From NCBI GenBank assembly GCA_963765875.1, contig CAVXYK010000008.1, forward strand, positions 244,226 through 308,225: DNA of 64,000 nt, written 5' to 3'. The position numbers and the translations under genes were made by a program. Positions within the stretch are counted from its first letter, which is position 1; each line of letters opens with the position of its first letter. The notes beneath the pieces are model-generated. The model made no database searches. It saw only the letters and a list, made by a program, of their open reading frames with translations, and had not been told where the DNA came from. Origin of the DNA: JAWKOK01 sp963765875 (GTDB lineage Bacteria; Chloroflexota; Anaerolineae; Caldilineales; Caldilineaceae). Shown here in pieces: positions 44,709 through 54,253 of this stretch.

Positions 44709-46406
44709 ATGAATGTCTGGCGAGTGAATACTCGAACACAAACCCTATCGATCGAACCGACACCCGAATCCTGGGAACGCTATGGCGGGCGTGCCCTGCT
44801 GGCGCGCATCTTGCTCGACGAAGGCGTCGCCACCTGTGAACCACTGGGCATCGACAACAAACTGATCTTCGCACCCGGCCTGCTGGTCGGCCATCGACTC
44901 TCCAGTTGTGACCGCATCTCGGTCGGCGGCAAAAGTCCGTTGACCGGCGGTATCAAAGAGGCCAACGCCGGAGGACGCACCGGCTACCACATGACCTTCA
45001 TGGGCATGAAGGCGCTGATCCTGGAAGACCGACCGGAAGGCGACGGGTGGTGGACCCTGGTGTTGACCATGGACGGCGCCCGCTTCGAATCGGCCGAAGA
45101 CATCGCCGGCATGGGCGTCTACGAGGCCGCGCCCAAGTTGGTCGAGCGCTATGGCGACAAGGTGGCCATCTCGCTGATCGGCCCTGGCGGCGAAATGCTC
45201 ATGGCCTCGGCTGGCATCCAGAACATCGACAAGGACAAGGTCCCCTCGCGCATCGCGGCTCGTGGTGGCCTGGGCGCGGTCATGGGGTCCAAGCGCATCA
45301 AGGCCATCGTCTTTGATGAGAGCGGCGGCGAACGACCGCCCATCGCCGACCTCGACGCCTTCCGCGCCGCCACGCGTGAGTTCACAAAAGCGCTAGGCGC
45401 CCACCCCGTCGTCAAATCCTTCGAGGAGTATGGCACAGCCGGCATGGTGCGTATGTGCGATGGCTTCGGGGCCATCCCCACGCGCAACTTCTCGGATGGC
45501 AAGTTCGAGGGCGCGGAAAAGATCAGCGGTGAACATCTACGCGACCTCCTGACCAGCCGACCGAACGCCGATCCCAGCCATGCCTGTATGGCCGGCTGCA
45601 TCATCCGCTGCTCCAACGTCTACACCGACGAGGTGGGCGACGAGATCGTCTCGCCTGTCGAGTTCGAGACCATCGGCCTGATGGGGTCCAACCTGGACAT
45701 CGACTCGCTGGACGACATCGCACGGCTCAACTATCACGTCAATGACCTGGGCTTGGATTCTATCGAAATCGGCGCGGCGTTGGGCGTCTGTTGCGAGGCC
45801 GGCATCATGGAGTTCGGCGATGCTGGACGCGGTGTGGAACTGCTGGATGAAGTGCGCAAGGGCACCGCGCTGGGCCGTGTCATCGGCAACGGTGCGGGCA
45901 TGGTGGGTAAGGTCTACGGCGTCGAGCGTGTGCCGGTGGTCAAGAACCAGGCCATCAGCGCCTACGACCCGCGGGCCATCAAAGGCACAGGCGTTACCTA
46001 CGCCACGTCGCCCCAGGGCGCGGACCACACCGCCGGTTTGACCATCCGTCTGCCCATAGATCACACGGCCATCGAGGGACAAGTCGAGGCATCGCGCAAT
46101 GGTCAGCGAGCCATGGCCGGGCTGGATTCGCTGGGCGTCTGCATCTTCACCGGCGGCGGCTGGGCCACCTCGGGCAGCGCCATGAGCGACCTGCTCAACG
46201 CCCGCTACGGCTGGGATGTGGACAACAGCATCCAGCTCGAACTGGGCATGGCTGCGGTCGACATGGAGCGCGAGTTCAACCGCCAGGCCGGCTTCACCAA
46301 GGCAGATGACCGCCTGCCCGAATGGATGACCCGCGAACAACTGCCGCCGCTCAACGTCGTCTTTGACGTGCCAGACGAGGAAATGGACAAGGTCTTTGAT
46401 TGGTAG
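44709..46406 (+). CDS. aldehyde:ferredoxin oxidoreductase (tungsten-pterin family)
   Basis: A 565-residue AOR-family protein, slightly shorter than the usual 600-620. The N-terminal domain starts VNTRTQTLSIEPTP and has YGGRALLARILLDEG and GGKSPLTGGIKEANAGG, the bis-pterin region. The [4Fe-4S] cysteines are CMAGCIIRC (CxxxCxxxC) and the fourth is in GVCIFTGGGW. The enzyme oxidises aldehydes to acids with ferredoxin using a tungsten or molybdenum bis-pterin. The sulfur carrier encoded next fits cofactor assembly. No dedicated ferredoxin or tungstate transporter lies nearby. Confidence 0.92.
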   Translation: MNVWRVNTRTQTLSIEPTPESWERYGGRALLARILLDEGVATCEPLGIDNKLIFAPGLLVGHRLSSCDRISVGGKSPLTGGIKEANAGGRTGYHMTFMGMKALILEDRPEGDGWWTLVLTMDGARFESAEDIAGMGVYEAAPKLVERYGDKVAISLIGPGGEMLMASAGIQNIDKDKVPSRIAARGGLGAVMGSKRIKAIVFDESGGERPPIADLDAFRAATREFTKALGAHPVVKSFEEYGTAGMVRMCDGFGAIPTRNFSDGKFEGAEKISGEHLRDLLTSRPNADPSHACMAGCIIRCSNVYTDEVGDEIVSPVEFETIGLMGSNLDIDSLDDIARLNYHVNDLGLDSIEIGAALGVCCEAGIMEFGDAGRGVELLDEVRKGTALGRVIGNGAGMVGKVYGVERVPVVKNQAISAYDPRAIKGTGVTYATSPQGADHTAGLTIRLPIDHTAIEGQVEASRNGQRAMAGLDSLGVCIFTGGGWATSGSAMSDLLNARYGWDVDNSIQLELGMAAVDMEREFNRQAGFTKADDRLPEWMTREQLPPLNVVFDVPDEEMDKVFDW

Positions 46407-46495
46407 GGCGAGGGGCGGGTTGCGAGGGGCGAAGAAAAGTCCCGCCAGCCAATCGACTCATTGACAATTCACAATTGAAAGTTCACCATTCACCA

Positions 46496-46735
46496 TTGAT
46501 CTCCGTCCATCTACACACCATTCTCCAGATCGAAACGCCCGCCGGGATGGTGCGTCGGCTTGAAACCGACCTGCCTCCCGGCGGCAGCATTGGCGATCTC
46601 GTGGAGATGTTGAATCTCAAGTTACCGTCTGATTCCATGATCTTTCTCGTCAATGGGCGGACGCAGCGCGAGGAGTACTTGCTGGCGGATGGAGATGAGG
46701 TGAATTTGATTCCGGCATTGTATGGCGGCGCGTAG
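46496..46735 (+). CDS. MoaD/ThiS-like sulfur carrier next to AOR
   Basis: A 79-residue beta-grasp protein: TILQIETPAGMVRRLETDLP, GSIGDLVEMLNLKLPS, MIFLVNGRTQREEYLLADGD, EVNLIPALYGGA. Gly-Gly is followed by one alanine, so the tail is masked as in the CysO homologue at 31851. The only start close to the fold is TTG 46496, directly after an AATTCACAATT/TTCACCATTCACCATT repeat, with no ribosome binding site; coupling to AOR is possible. MoaD-like proteins next to AOR genes are thought to serve tungsten or molybdenum pterin synthesis. Confidence 0.75.
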   Translation: MISVHLHTILQIETPAGMVRRLETDLPPGGSIGDLVEMLNLKLPSDSMIFLVNGRTQREEYLLADGDEVNLIPALYGGA

Positions 46736-46823
46736 AAGCAAATGGTCGATTGTCAATTGTTGACGTTCAATAACCAATGTGACTGTGCGGACCCGTCACC
46801 CCCTCACCTTGCCATTCTCACCT

Positions 46824-48371
46824 CTACCGATTGCGTCCGTACTTCTCGTGGCTCGACACCCAGTCCGACGACGAGATGGCCGCAGCCAGTGAGATCTCGC
46901 CTGCCAATACGACCCCGGCGACGATCTCAGCGAACTTTCTAACTTTTCCCTTGCCGTAACAATCGATCAGTTCCAAACATTCACGCTGCGTGGCCAGGGC
47001 TGTGCCGCCGCCGTAGGTGGCCACGATCAGCGAGGGAATCGTCATCGAGATGTAGAGATCATCCTCCGGCGTCAACTCCGTGTAGATGATGCCGGCCGAG
47101 GACTCGGCCACATTGGCCACGTCCTGACCGGTGGCGATGAACATGGCCGTGATGCCGTTGGCCGAATGCAGTCCATTGTTGTTGGCGCCGGAGAGAATGG
47201 TGCCGACGCTGGCGACGATGGAGTGGTAGAAGAGGCTCTCGGTCTCCACGCGCATGTGTTGCAACAGAACTTCGCGCTTGATGGTCGCCTCGGCGATGAC
47301 ACGCTTGCCCCGCGTCTTCATGATGTTGACCTGGGAAGCCTTCTTATCAGTGGCCAGATTGGATTCCAAGTAGAAGTTGCGCACGCCCTCGTACTGGTCG
47401 AGAATCCAACTGCATGCGGCAAAGGTGGCGCGGCCGACCATATTCTGGCCTGCGGCATCGCCTGTGCTGAAGTTGAAGCGCAGATAGGCGAACTTGGAGG
47501 CCAGGTAGGGATCAATGTATTGAAGCTTGGCCACGCTTGACGTGGCCTCGGCCTGCTCGGCAATGGCATCGGTATTCGCTTCCACCCATTTGACAAAGTC
47601 CCGCGCCTCGCGCGCATTGCTGAAGACGAAAACCGGCGCACGCTGCATGCTGTCGCCGACGACGCTGCACGTCACACCGCCCGAAAGATTGATGATCTTC
47701 ATGCCGCGGTTGTAGGAGGCCACCAGCGTGCCCTCGGCCGTGGCCATGGGCACGATCACCTCGCCGTCAACATGTTCGCCATGGATGGTCAACGGGCCGG
47801 CGAAGCCGATGGGCACCTGAGCCACGCCAGCGAAGTTCTCGATGTTGCCGGCCGCGATGTGCGGATCGAATGAGTAGTGATTGATGTGCTCTAGTTTGCG
47901 GCCACTGTACTCTTCAATGAAGCGCTGACGCTCCTGAATGATCTCATCAGCGTAGTCGTCTGTATTGTTGCGCGGGATCTTGATCGGCTGCTCTGCCAAT
48001 TCGCTGACAATGGACCCGTCGACCTTGAGCTTGAGTTTGCCGAACGGTTTGGTCGTGAAATGCACCTCAATGGCATGTTTGCCATCGGGTAGCGGATCAA
48101 TGTCGCAGACGATATCGACAATGCTGCGCAGCGGGAAATCGACTGGGTTTTGAACAATATCTTGGGGCTGCAGAATCGTGCCTTCGCCCAGTTCAATGGT
48201 GATGGACTCAATCGGTATACGCCTGTCGTCGAATGAAACACCGCTCAACTTGGTGATGGTGGCATCGCTGAGTCGATTCTTGAGCGAAAATCGCACGCCT
48301 TGGTCGCCGTTCTTAAGGCTGCCGAAGGTGTACAATTGTTTCAGCAGCAGGCTGGGAATGGGCATAGCCAT
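46824..48371 (-). CDS. hydroxymethylglutaryl-CoA reductase with extra N-terminal domain
   Basis: A 515-residue protein. Residues 165-515 carry class I HMG-CoA reductase motifs: FAGVAQVPIGFAGPL, the catalytic Glu in MATAEGTLVASYNRGMK, Asp in TGDAAGQNMV, Lys in NLATDKKAS and the C-terminal His in SSHEKYGRNR. It reduces HMG-CoA to mevalonate for isoprenoids. The first 130 residues are a separate beta-rich module (FSLKNRLSDATITKLSGVSF, FPLRSIVDIVCDID, FTTKPFGKLKLKVDGSI) that has no part in known catalysis. AGGAGG lies 7 nt before ATG 48371. Other mevalonate genes are not in the window. Confidence 0.9.
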   Translation of the reverse strand: MAMPIPSLLLKQLYTFGSLKNGDQGVRFSLKNRLSDATITKLSGVSFDDRRIPIESITIELGEGTILQPQDIVQNPVDFPLRSIVDIVCDIDPLPDGKHAIEVHFTTKPFGKLKLKVDGSIVSELAEQPIKIPRNNTDDYADEIIQERQRFIEEYSGRKLEHINHYSFDPHIAAGNIENFAGVAQVPIGFAGPLTIHGEHVDGEVIVPMATAEGTLVASYNRGMKIINLSGGVTCSVVGDSMQRAPVFVFSNAREARDFVKWVEANTDAIAEQAEATSSVAKLQYIDPYLASKFAYLRFNFSTGDAAGQNMVGRATFAACSWILDQYEGVRNFYLESNLATDKKASQVNIMKTRGKRVIAEATIKREVLLQHMRVETESLFYHSIVASVGTILSGANNNGLHSANGITAMFIATGQDVANVAESSAGIIYTELTPEDDLYISMTIPSLIVATYGGGTALATQRECLELIDCYGKGKVRKFAEIVAGVVLAGEISLAAAISSSDWVSSHEKYGRNR

Positions 48372-48574
48372 GGGCAGTCCTCCTTGTGCAGGCATGAGAG
48401 TAAAGCCTCATGCAAGGTGTCTAGTGGGTATGATCGGGCAGGTTGGGTATAGTACGTCGGATGAATACAACGTGCCAGAGTGATACCAGCAGATTGATCG
48501 ATTGTCAAGTCGGATCGGAAAGGCGCAGCCAGTCTGAATAGGGCGTTGCGAGCCGTCTTCAACAGAATCTTGTT

Positions 48575-48633
48575 TCGTAGGGCGGGTGTCCTGGCTTGGC
48601 AAAGCTCGCCGGGACAGGATACCCGCCCTACGA
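48575..48633. repeat. GTAGGGCGGGT palindromic repeat
   Basis: CGTAGGGCGGGTGTCCTG and CAGGATACCCGCCCTACG are inverted arms with one mismatch around GCTTGGCAAAGCTCGCCGGGA. It lies upstream of the DUF1593 gene; 48396-48574 otherwise shows nothing recognisable. Confidence 0.8.
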
Positions 48634-48663
48634 GATTGAAATCATCTAGGAGGAAATGTCGCT

Positions 48664-49690
48664 ATGTCTTCATTCAGCAACATGACCAACAATACATCGA
48701 CGACCCCAGATCACCTTCCGCGTCCTAATCAGCACCGACCTGGGCGGCGACCCGGATGACATCCAGTCGTTGATCCACCTGCTCCATTACTCAGACATTC
48801 TCAAGCCTGAGGGGATCCTCTCGACCGCGGGACCCGGCAGCACGCCGCGTGCAGAGAACATCCGCCGGTGGATCCAGCGTGTCGATCTGGACCACCTGCG
48901 CGCCAACGGCCATGCCGAACTGATGACTGAGACGGAGGTACTCGATGTCGTCCGCCAGGGCGCGCTGCTGGCCCGTGCGCCGGGCCCCAACGCTTCCACT
49001 GCTGCCTCCCGTCTACTCATCGAGCGCGCCCACGCGCCCGATCCGCTAGGGCTGGAGCGGCCGCTTTGGGTGTTGGCCTGGGGTTCATTGACCGACGTGG
49101 CCCAGGCGCTGCACGATGATCCGTCGATTGCGCCCAAGATCCGCATCAATTCCATCGGGTCGACCAACACGACGAATGACCCTGCCTCCCGCGACTTCGT
49201 CTTCGACGGCCTGGCCGAGGGCTGGCCGTCGCTCTGGTGGATCGAAGACGGGCTGCTGCCGCGCTTCAGCCGCGACACCTTCCGCGGCTACTACGCCGGC
49301 AGCGACCAGAGCGGCGAATGGGGCAACGTCGCCTTCATCGAGCAGAACATCCGTGGCCGTGGAACCACCCACGACGGTCTCTTCGACCAGGTACTCGGCG
49401 ACGCCTTTCCGGTGGCCGGCTGGCCCGAAGGCACGCTCAAGGAGGGCGACACACCGACCTTCCTCTATCTGCTCTCGCCGGTAGTCGGCGGCGTCGGTAA
49501 CGTGGACGACCCGACCCAACCCAGTTGGGGTGGCCAGTTCCAGCGCCCCTTTCCGGAGCGCTTCCCCAACTACTACACTGATCTGGAGGCCGATGCCGAG
49601 GTTTGCCAGGCGACAATCAGCCGGTGGCGGGTGGTATTCCTGGGAGACTGGAAGATGCGTTGGATACGGTATAGCGGGGACAATGTATAG
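48664..49690 (+). CDS. DUF1593 nucleoside-hydrolase-like protein (early frame break)
   Basis: About 341 residues once one extra base is skipped; 48664-49690 is a multiple of three plus one. The start ATG 48664 has AGGAGG 9 nt upstream and reads MSSFSNMTNNTSTTPD. After about 48706 the next frame continues ITFRVLISTDLGGDPDDIQS, the aspartate-rich metal loop typical of nucleoside-hydrolase folds. IRINSIGSTNTTNDPASRDF, WWIEDGLLPRFSRDTFRG and LYLLSPVVGGVGNVDDPTQPSWGG are typical DUF1593 stretches. An uninterrupted frame starts only at TTG 48770, inside the domain. The stop lies in a 16-bp tandem duplication. Confidence 0.82.
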
Positions 49691-49973
49691 CGGGGACAAT
49701 GCATAGCGTGTCGAAGGAATACCACCCAAACGCTGATCGACCTCACATAGACGGCAGCGCCATTGATCGCATCCCCCCAAACCCTCCGCGATGACGCCGT
49801 ACCATTCTATAGCCATTTTGGTGCCACCTCGCTGATAGGCTAGGCCAGAGACGATTCAAGCAGCGTTCGGCCGGCGAAATAGAAGCCGGCGACGCTCATC
49901 TAAAGTCAAGTGGCGGCGACCAGTGATGACGACCGATTCAGTCGCATGTACGTTCTGCAAAAGGAGAAACAAT

Positions 49974-50369
49974 ATGAAAAGGCAATGGATACAATTGGTT
50001 GGAATAGCGGTGATGTTCCTGCTGATGGCCGCTGGCTGTAGCACCGGCGCGATTCAATTGCTGGCTACTCCCGCTCCAGACAGTGCGGAATCGACAACCT
50101 TCCCTATCGGCATCTTCATGAATAACGGGTGGGCATGGGAATTTAAGGACGATGGCACGTACTATGCATACAGCGGGGACGAAGACGAAAATGGAATCTA
50201 CATTGTGAGCGGTGACCAGATTATGATTCAGGGTGACTATTGCGAAGACGTGAAGGGCTCGTACACCTGGACGTATGATGGGCAGAATCTGAGCTTCGAG
50301 GTGATCGATGACCAATGTACCGAAAGCAAAAACTCGATCGTTTTTGGCGAATATTCGAAGCAACCATAA
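49974..50369 (+). CDS. small secreted lipoprotein of unknown function
   Basis: A 131-residue protein with signal sequence and lipobox (LVGIAVMFLLMAAGC, Cys at about 22), a Thr/Pro/Ser linker and a 90-residue beta-rich domain: FMNNGWAWEFKDDGTYYAYS, GIYIVSGDQIMIQGDYC, GSYTWTYDGQNLSFEVIDDQC. The layout resembles lipocalin-like 'goodness' domains that compare drawn states, but the family is not certain. Two cysteines could form a disulfide. AAGGAG lies 8 nt before the ATG. Confidence 0.75.
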   Translation: MKRQWIQLVGIAVMFLLMAAGCSTGAIQLLATPAPDSAESTTFPIGIFMNNGWAWEFKDDGTYYAYSGDEDENGIYIVSGDQIMIQGDYCEDVKGSYTWTYDGQNLSFEVIDDQCTESKNSIVFGEYSKQP

Positions 50370-50534
50370 TATTGTTCTGGTCGCCGCCATCCCGCCCAAC
50401 ATCGCAAGCACTGAACACTGAGCACGCTGCCCGATTTCCATGCATCTTTCCGGATTCGGGCGTCTACTGCTCTCATGCAGATTCCACTTCTACCTCGGCG
50501 CCGGCGACGCAAATAACAAGCAGCCATTCCGGCA

Positions 50535-52007
50535 CTACTCGTCCTTCGCAATCGCCGCCTCTACAAAGGAGCCCAGATCCTGCTTGAGTTGGGCCAGCGA
50601 GGGCTGGTGCACGTACATCATGTGCCCGGCGTCGTAGTAGCCCATGCTGATGTTGGCCAACAAGCCGGCGTCGATGCCCAGGTGGTTGAAGGTGTAGCGG
50701 GTGGCGAAGTAGGGCGTGGCCAGGTCATAGTAGCCATTGGCCACGAAGATCTTGAGGAACGGGTTCTTGGACATGGCCTCGCGCAGCGTCTCGGCCACGT
50801 CGAGGAACTGGTTCTGGTGCTTGCTGTAGTCCCAGCTCTGGTAGAGATCCGAGATAATCTCGTAGGGCATGTCGTTTTCGAACTCTAGTTCCCGGCGCAC
50901 GTAGTCGTTGAAAGCGCCGGTGTAGGCCCCGGAGATGGCAGAGTGGCTGGGATCATGCTCGGTCTCTTGTCCAGTTGCATCACGGTCGATGCCCTTGAAA
51001 CGACTGTCCAACCGACCCACAGTGCGACCCTGATCGCGCAACAATTCCTTAACGAAGCGATGGATGTTGATGCGCAGATTGGACTGTTCCACGAAGGCCG
51101 GCGACAATCCCGTGAGCCGGGCCAGTTTTCCGACGATGGCAGCGCGCTCATCGTCGCTCAGTGAGGCGCCCTTGGCCAGCGCAAGATTGTACTCGTTGAG
51201 TGCAAATTCTTCGGCCTCCTGAATCGCCCCATCCCGATCCGCCTGCAATGCCGCATCCAGCTTGCCGTGATACCAGGCTGTGGCCGTGTAGGTGGGCAGG
51301 AAGAGCATGGGCGGCAGATCGTTGCCGGTGGTAAAACGGGCTGTCTGGAAGGTCAGGATCGACGAGACGAGCATGAGGCCGTTGAGGTAGAGGCCGTAGC
51401 GATCCTGGAGGTAGCCGGAAAGGCCGGCGGCCCGCGTCGTGCCGTAGGACTCGCCGATGATGAACTTGGGTGAGAGCCAGCGGTTGTGGCGCGTGGTGAA
51501 GAGCCGGATGAAGTCGCCCACTGACTCAATGTCCTGCTCGTAGCCGTGGAACTGCTTGGCCTCCTCGCCGGGCGCAGGCCTGCTGTAGCCCGTGCTCACC
51601 GGATCAATGAAGACCAGATCCGAGCGATCCAACAGGCTGAACTCGTTGTCGACCAGCCCGTAGGGCGGCGGCACAAGCTCGTCCACATCGCCGGAGTGGA
51701 CCCGCCGCGGCCCCAGCAAGCCCATGTGCATCCAGACCGACGACGATCCTGGTCCGCCGTTGAACGAGAAAGTGAGCGGACGCTGGCCCGGTTCGTCAAC
51801 ACCCTGGCGCAAGTAAGCAACATAGAAAATCGACGCCCGGTCTTTGCCCTTGTCATCTTTGAGCACCATGGTTCCGGCAATGGCTTTGTAGGCGATTGTC
51901 TCGCCGCCGATGGTGAGGGTCTGTTCGGTTTCGCTGGTCTCTTCGGTCAGTGGGGTTTCGAGTTTTGTTTCTACCAGGTCTTTTGGTTTTGATTCTTCGT
52001 TTGTCAT
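50535..52007 (-). CDS. S10 serine carboxypeptidase-like protein
   Basis: A 490-residue alpha/beta-hydrolase of peptidase family S10. FSFNGGPGSSSVWMHMGLLG is the oxyanion region, the nucleophile is IIGESYGTTRAAGLSGYLQD, the acid is VANGYYDLATPYFATRYTF and the His is YDAGHMMYVHQPS. These enzymes remove C-terminal residues. Most are secreted, but no signal peptide is visible: the start is MTNEESKPKDLVETKLETP, so the protein looks cytosolic. ATG 52007 is preferred to 52094 because the longer frame crosses a repeat boundary. Confidence 0.9.
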   Translation of the reverse strand: MTNEESKPKDLVETKLETPLTEETSETEQTLTIGGETIAYKAIAGTMVLKDDKGKDRASIFYVAYLRQGVDEPGQRPLTFSFNGGPGSSSVWMHMGLLGPRRVHSGDVDELVPPPYGLVDNEFSLLDRSDLVFIDPVSTGYSRPAPGEEAKQFHGYEQDIESVGDFIRLFTTRHNRWLSPKFIIGESYGTTRAAGLSGYLQDRYGLYLNGLMLVSSILTFQTARFTTGNDLPPMLFLPTYTATAWYHGKLDAALQADRDGAIQEAEEFALNEYNLALAKGASLSDDERAAIVGKLARLTGLSPAFVEQSNLRINIHRFVKELLRDQGRTVGRLDSRFKGIDRDATGQETEHDPSHSAISGAYTGAFNDYVRRELEFENDMPYEIISDLYQSWDYSKHQNQFLDVAETLREAMSKNPFLKIFVANGYYDLATPYFATRYTFNHLGIDAGLLANISMGYYDAGHMMYVHQPSLAQLKQDLGSFVEAAIAKDE

Positions 52008-52082
52008 GTTGGTTCCTGTAGTTGGGTATGAACGCATTGTTTGTGTTGGTCGGGCAAATGATCTGGAGTACAGAACAGATAC

Positions 52083-52258
52083 AGGTAGGGGCACGAGGTC
52101 GGACGGGAAACCTCTTGTCTATCCTTCAAACATCCATCCGTCCGATCACGTGCCCGTCACGCGACACAGATGTGTTCTGGCGACGGGCATGTCAACCGGC
52201 GAGCGACCCGGAATGAAACAGAAGGATGGGGTTTCCCGCCGGTCCCCATGCCCCTACC
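52083..52258. repeat. GTAGGGGCA palindromic repeat, copy between S10 and CapA genes
   Basis: Ends GGTAGGGGCA and TGCCCCTACC, inner CGGACGGGAAACC and GGGTTTCCCGCCGG, and a further CCATCCGTCCG/ACGTGCCCGTC stretch. Related to 12.9 and 20.3 kb. It occupies almost all of the gap 52095-52272. Confidence 0.8.
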
Positions 52259-52272
52259 AATCAGTCTGATTA

Positions 52273-54021
52273 TCACTGCGCCCGCGCCGGCGTGGCGTTG
52301 AAGATCCTCGCCAGAATCCCAGCTCGCTCTTGTTCATCGGCCCAGCGAGGCTGGGCGTAATTCTCCAGCACGGCCGTCAGGATCTCGGTGTTGATCAACT
52401 GGCCGTTGTAGAGCGTATGACGGGCCATCAGTTCGGTGCGCGTCTCCCAACTCCACATCTGATCGAAGAAGAGATTGCCCAGACCGTAGGCGATCATGCC
52501 CGGGCCGCCTTCGTCGATGATTCCATAGGTCTCCATGGCCTGTGGGACGTGACTCTGCACACCGGTGACGATGTCGGCACCGGCCTCGCGCAGCTCACGG
52601 AACTCACGAACCTGTTGTCCAGTCGGATAGGGCTGGTAGGTTTCCAGATATTGCAGCTCGACAGCCACGATGTCGACCTGACGGGCCAGGTCGCTCGTTA
52701 GCTCGAGTATGTCGTCTTTACGATCATAGAAATAGCAGGCGCCCGGCGCGTCATCGGTCACCCAGGCCGTGGAGGGACCAAAGGCCAGCGCTGCCACAAA
52801 GGCAAAGGTGTTGCCATTGTGAGACCAAAAAAGCGGAGCACAGGCTTCCTCAGGCGTAAATCCACTGCCATAGATTGGGATTTCATTTTCGATGTACCAG
52901 GTCAGCGAGCGCCTCGCCCCTTCCCGCCCAAAGTCATTGACATGGTTGCCGCTCAAGCCGACGATGTCGGTGCCGACAGCCTCAAGTGCGGCCCAGTAAT
53001 CGGTGTGACTACAGAGTCTAAGATTGTCGACGGTGTTGTTCGTCACACAATCATCGAGGAAGGGAACTTCGTTGCTGATGTGGGTGATATCAGCCGCGGC
53101 CAGCGTGTCTGAGATGATCATCGCCGGATAGAGCGGGCCTTCCCGGTCCATGCGTGCGGCGGTGCCACGCGACATGGCAGTGACGCCGGTCATGATCAGC
53201 GAGGTCAGCCGGTCTGCATTGCGGTTGGTCAATTGTGATTCGACAGTCAGAATCGAAGGTGCAAGCACCTGAGCGATCAGCGGAGCGCCCTTGCCTTGCA
53301 GCGTTATGGCCACGCCAAGCGGGTAGGCCTTTGGGTCGAAGTGTTCGTTAAGCAGGCTTTCTCCGGCCACCGTCAGCACCTTCATGCGTGGGTCGAGCTG
53401 ATCGAAGGGCACAATGGCTAGGGCGTCCGGCGTCGACTCGAATTCATCGATTAACGCTTCGCGCGCCACAATTGGCGCGCTGACCTTGCCCAAAATCGGC
53501 GACAGCAGCTCCGGCGCCTCTTCGGTCACATAGAGCGGTGCATCGCCCAGGCCCCGCCAACGAAACTGGATTTCGCTCCACGAGACATCGTCGATCAGTG
53601 TTTCAAAGGGCGCCACCACAGCATAGTACCGTTCCAGCAGCGGATATTGGGCATCGATCATCTGAGTGACGGCCAGCAATGTTGTCGCCTGAGCCGGGTC
53701 ATCGGTTACGGAGAAAGGCTGAGGTCCATTGCTTGCTTCAAGCAGATCAACATCGGAAAGGGCATCAGCAATGGGTGCGGCGAATCGGTCCGGCACGCCC
53801 TTGGTGATAATGAGGGCAACTGGGCCATCCAGGCCGATCGGCGTTGGGGACGGCGCCGGCGTGGGCGTGACGGTCGGCAGTGATTGAATGGGCGTGGGAC
53901 TCGGCTTGACGAAATAGTCCGCCGGGGGGACCGGATTGTCCTGTGAGTCGCCGAGTGGCTGACAGCCAGAGAAGACAAGAACAGACACGAAAATCAGGAA
54001 AAATGGAAACTTTTTTGGCAT
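52273..54021 (-). CDS. CapA/PGA_cap family lipoprotein (metallophosphatase-like)
   Basis: A 582-residue protein. The signal is FPFFLIFVSVLVFSGC with the lipid cysteine at 20, followed by a long Pro/Thr linker (PTVTPTPAPSPTPIG). Residues 65-290 resemble a periplasmic binding-type lobe. Residues 300-570 carry CapA motifs: ISNEVPFLDD, VGLSGNHVNDFGREG, VDIVAVELQYLE, GADIVTGVQSHVPQAMETYG and IAYGLGNLFFDQM. CapA domains are linked to poly-gamma-glutamate or capsule handling, but many family members are uncharacterised. It acts outside the membrane. No other capsule genes are adjacent. Confidence 0.87.
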   Translation of the reverse strand: MPKKFPFFLIFVSVLVFSGCQPLGDSQDNPVPPADYFVKPSPTPIQSLPTVTPTPAPSPTPIGLDGPVALIITKGVPDRFAAPIADALSDVDLLEASNGPQPFSVTDDPAQATTLLAVTQMIDAQYPLLERYYAVVAPFETLIDDVSWSEIQFRWRGLGDAPLYVTEEAPELLSPILGKVSAPIVAREALIDEFESTPDALAIVPFDQLDPRMKVLTVAGESLLNEHFDPKAYPLGVAITLQGKGAPLIAQVLAPSILTVESQLTNRNADRLTSLIMTGVTAMSRGTAARMDREGPLYPAMIISDTLAAADITHISNEVPFLDDCVTNNTVDNLRLCSHTDYWAALEAVGTDIVGLSGNHVNDFGREGARRSLTWYIENEIPIYGSGFTPEEACAPLFWSHNGNTFAFVAALAFGPSTAWVTDDAPGACYFYDRKDDILELTSDLARQVDIVAVELQYLETYQPYPTGQQVREFRELREAGADIVTGVQSHVPQAMETYGIIDEGGPGMIAYGLGNLFFDQMWSWETRTELMARHTLYNGQLINTEILTAVLENYAQPRWADEQERAGILARIFNATPARAQ

Positions 54022-54253
54022 TAAAACTCAGTCTTCCCGAATGGAGTTGAATTCTGTTGAGAGATCAAAAATCGAGATCGAAAATAAGGCAGCGTTTGCC
54101 ATTCAAACGAGTATAACAAAGCCGGGTGTCGGCAGCAAAGCAGATGACGGTAAGGCGACGGATCTGTCGGCCTACCCGACTCGGTGGGGTTTTCGGTGGG
54201 GTTAGATGAGTCAGCATTGTCGGATGGACATTTGAGCGCGTCGGCTGAAGCCG

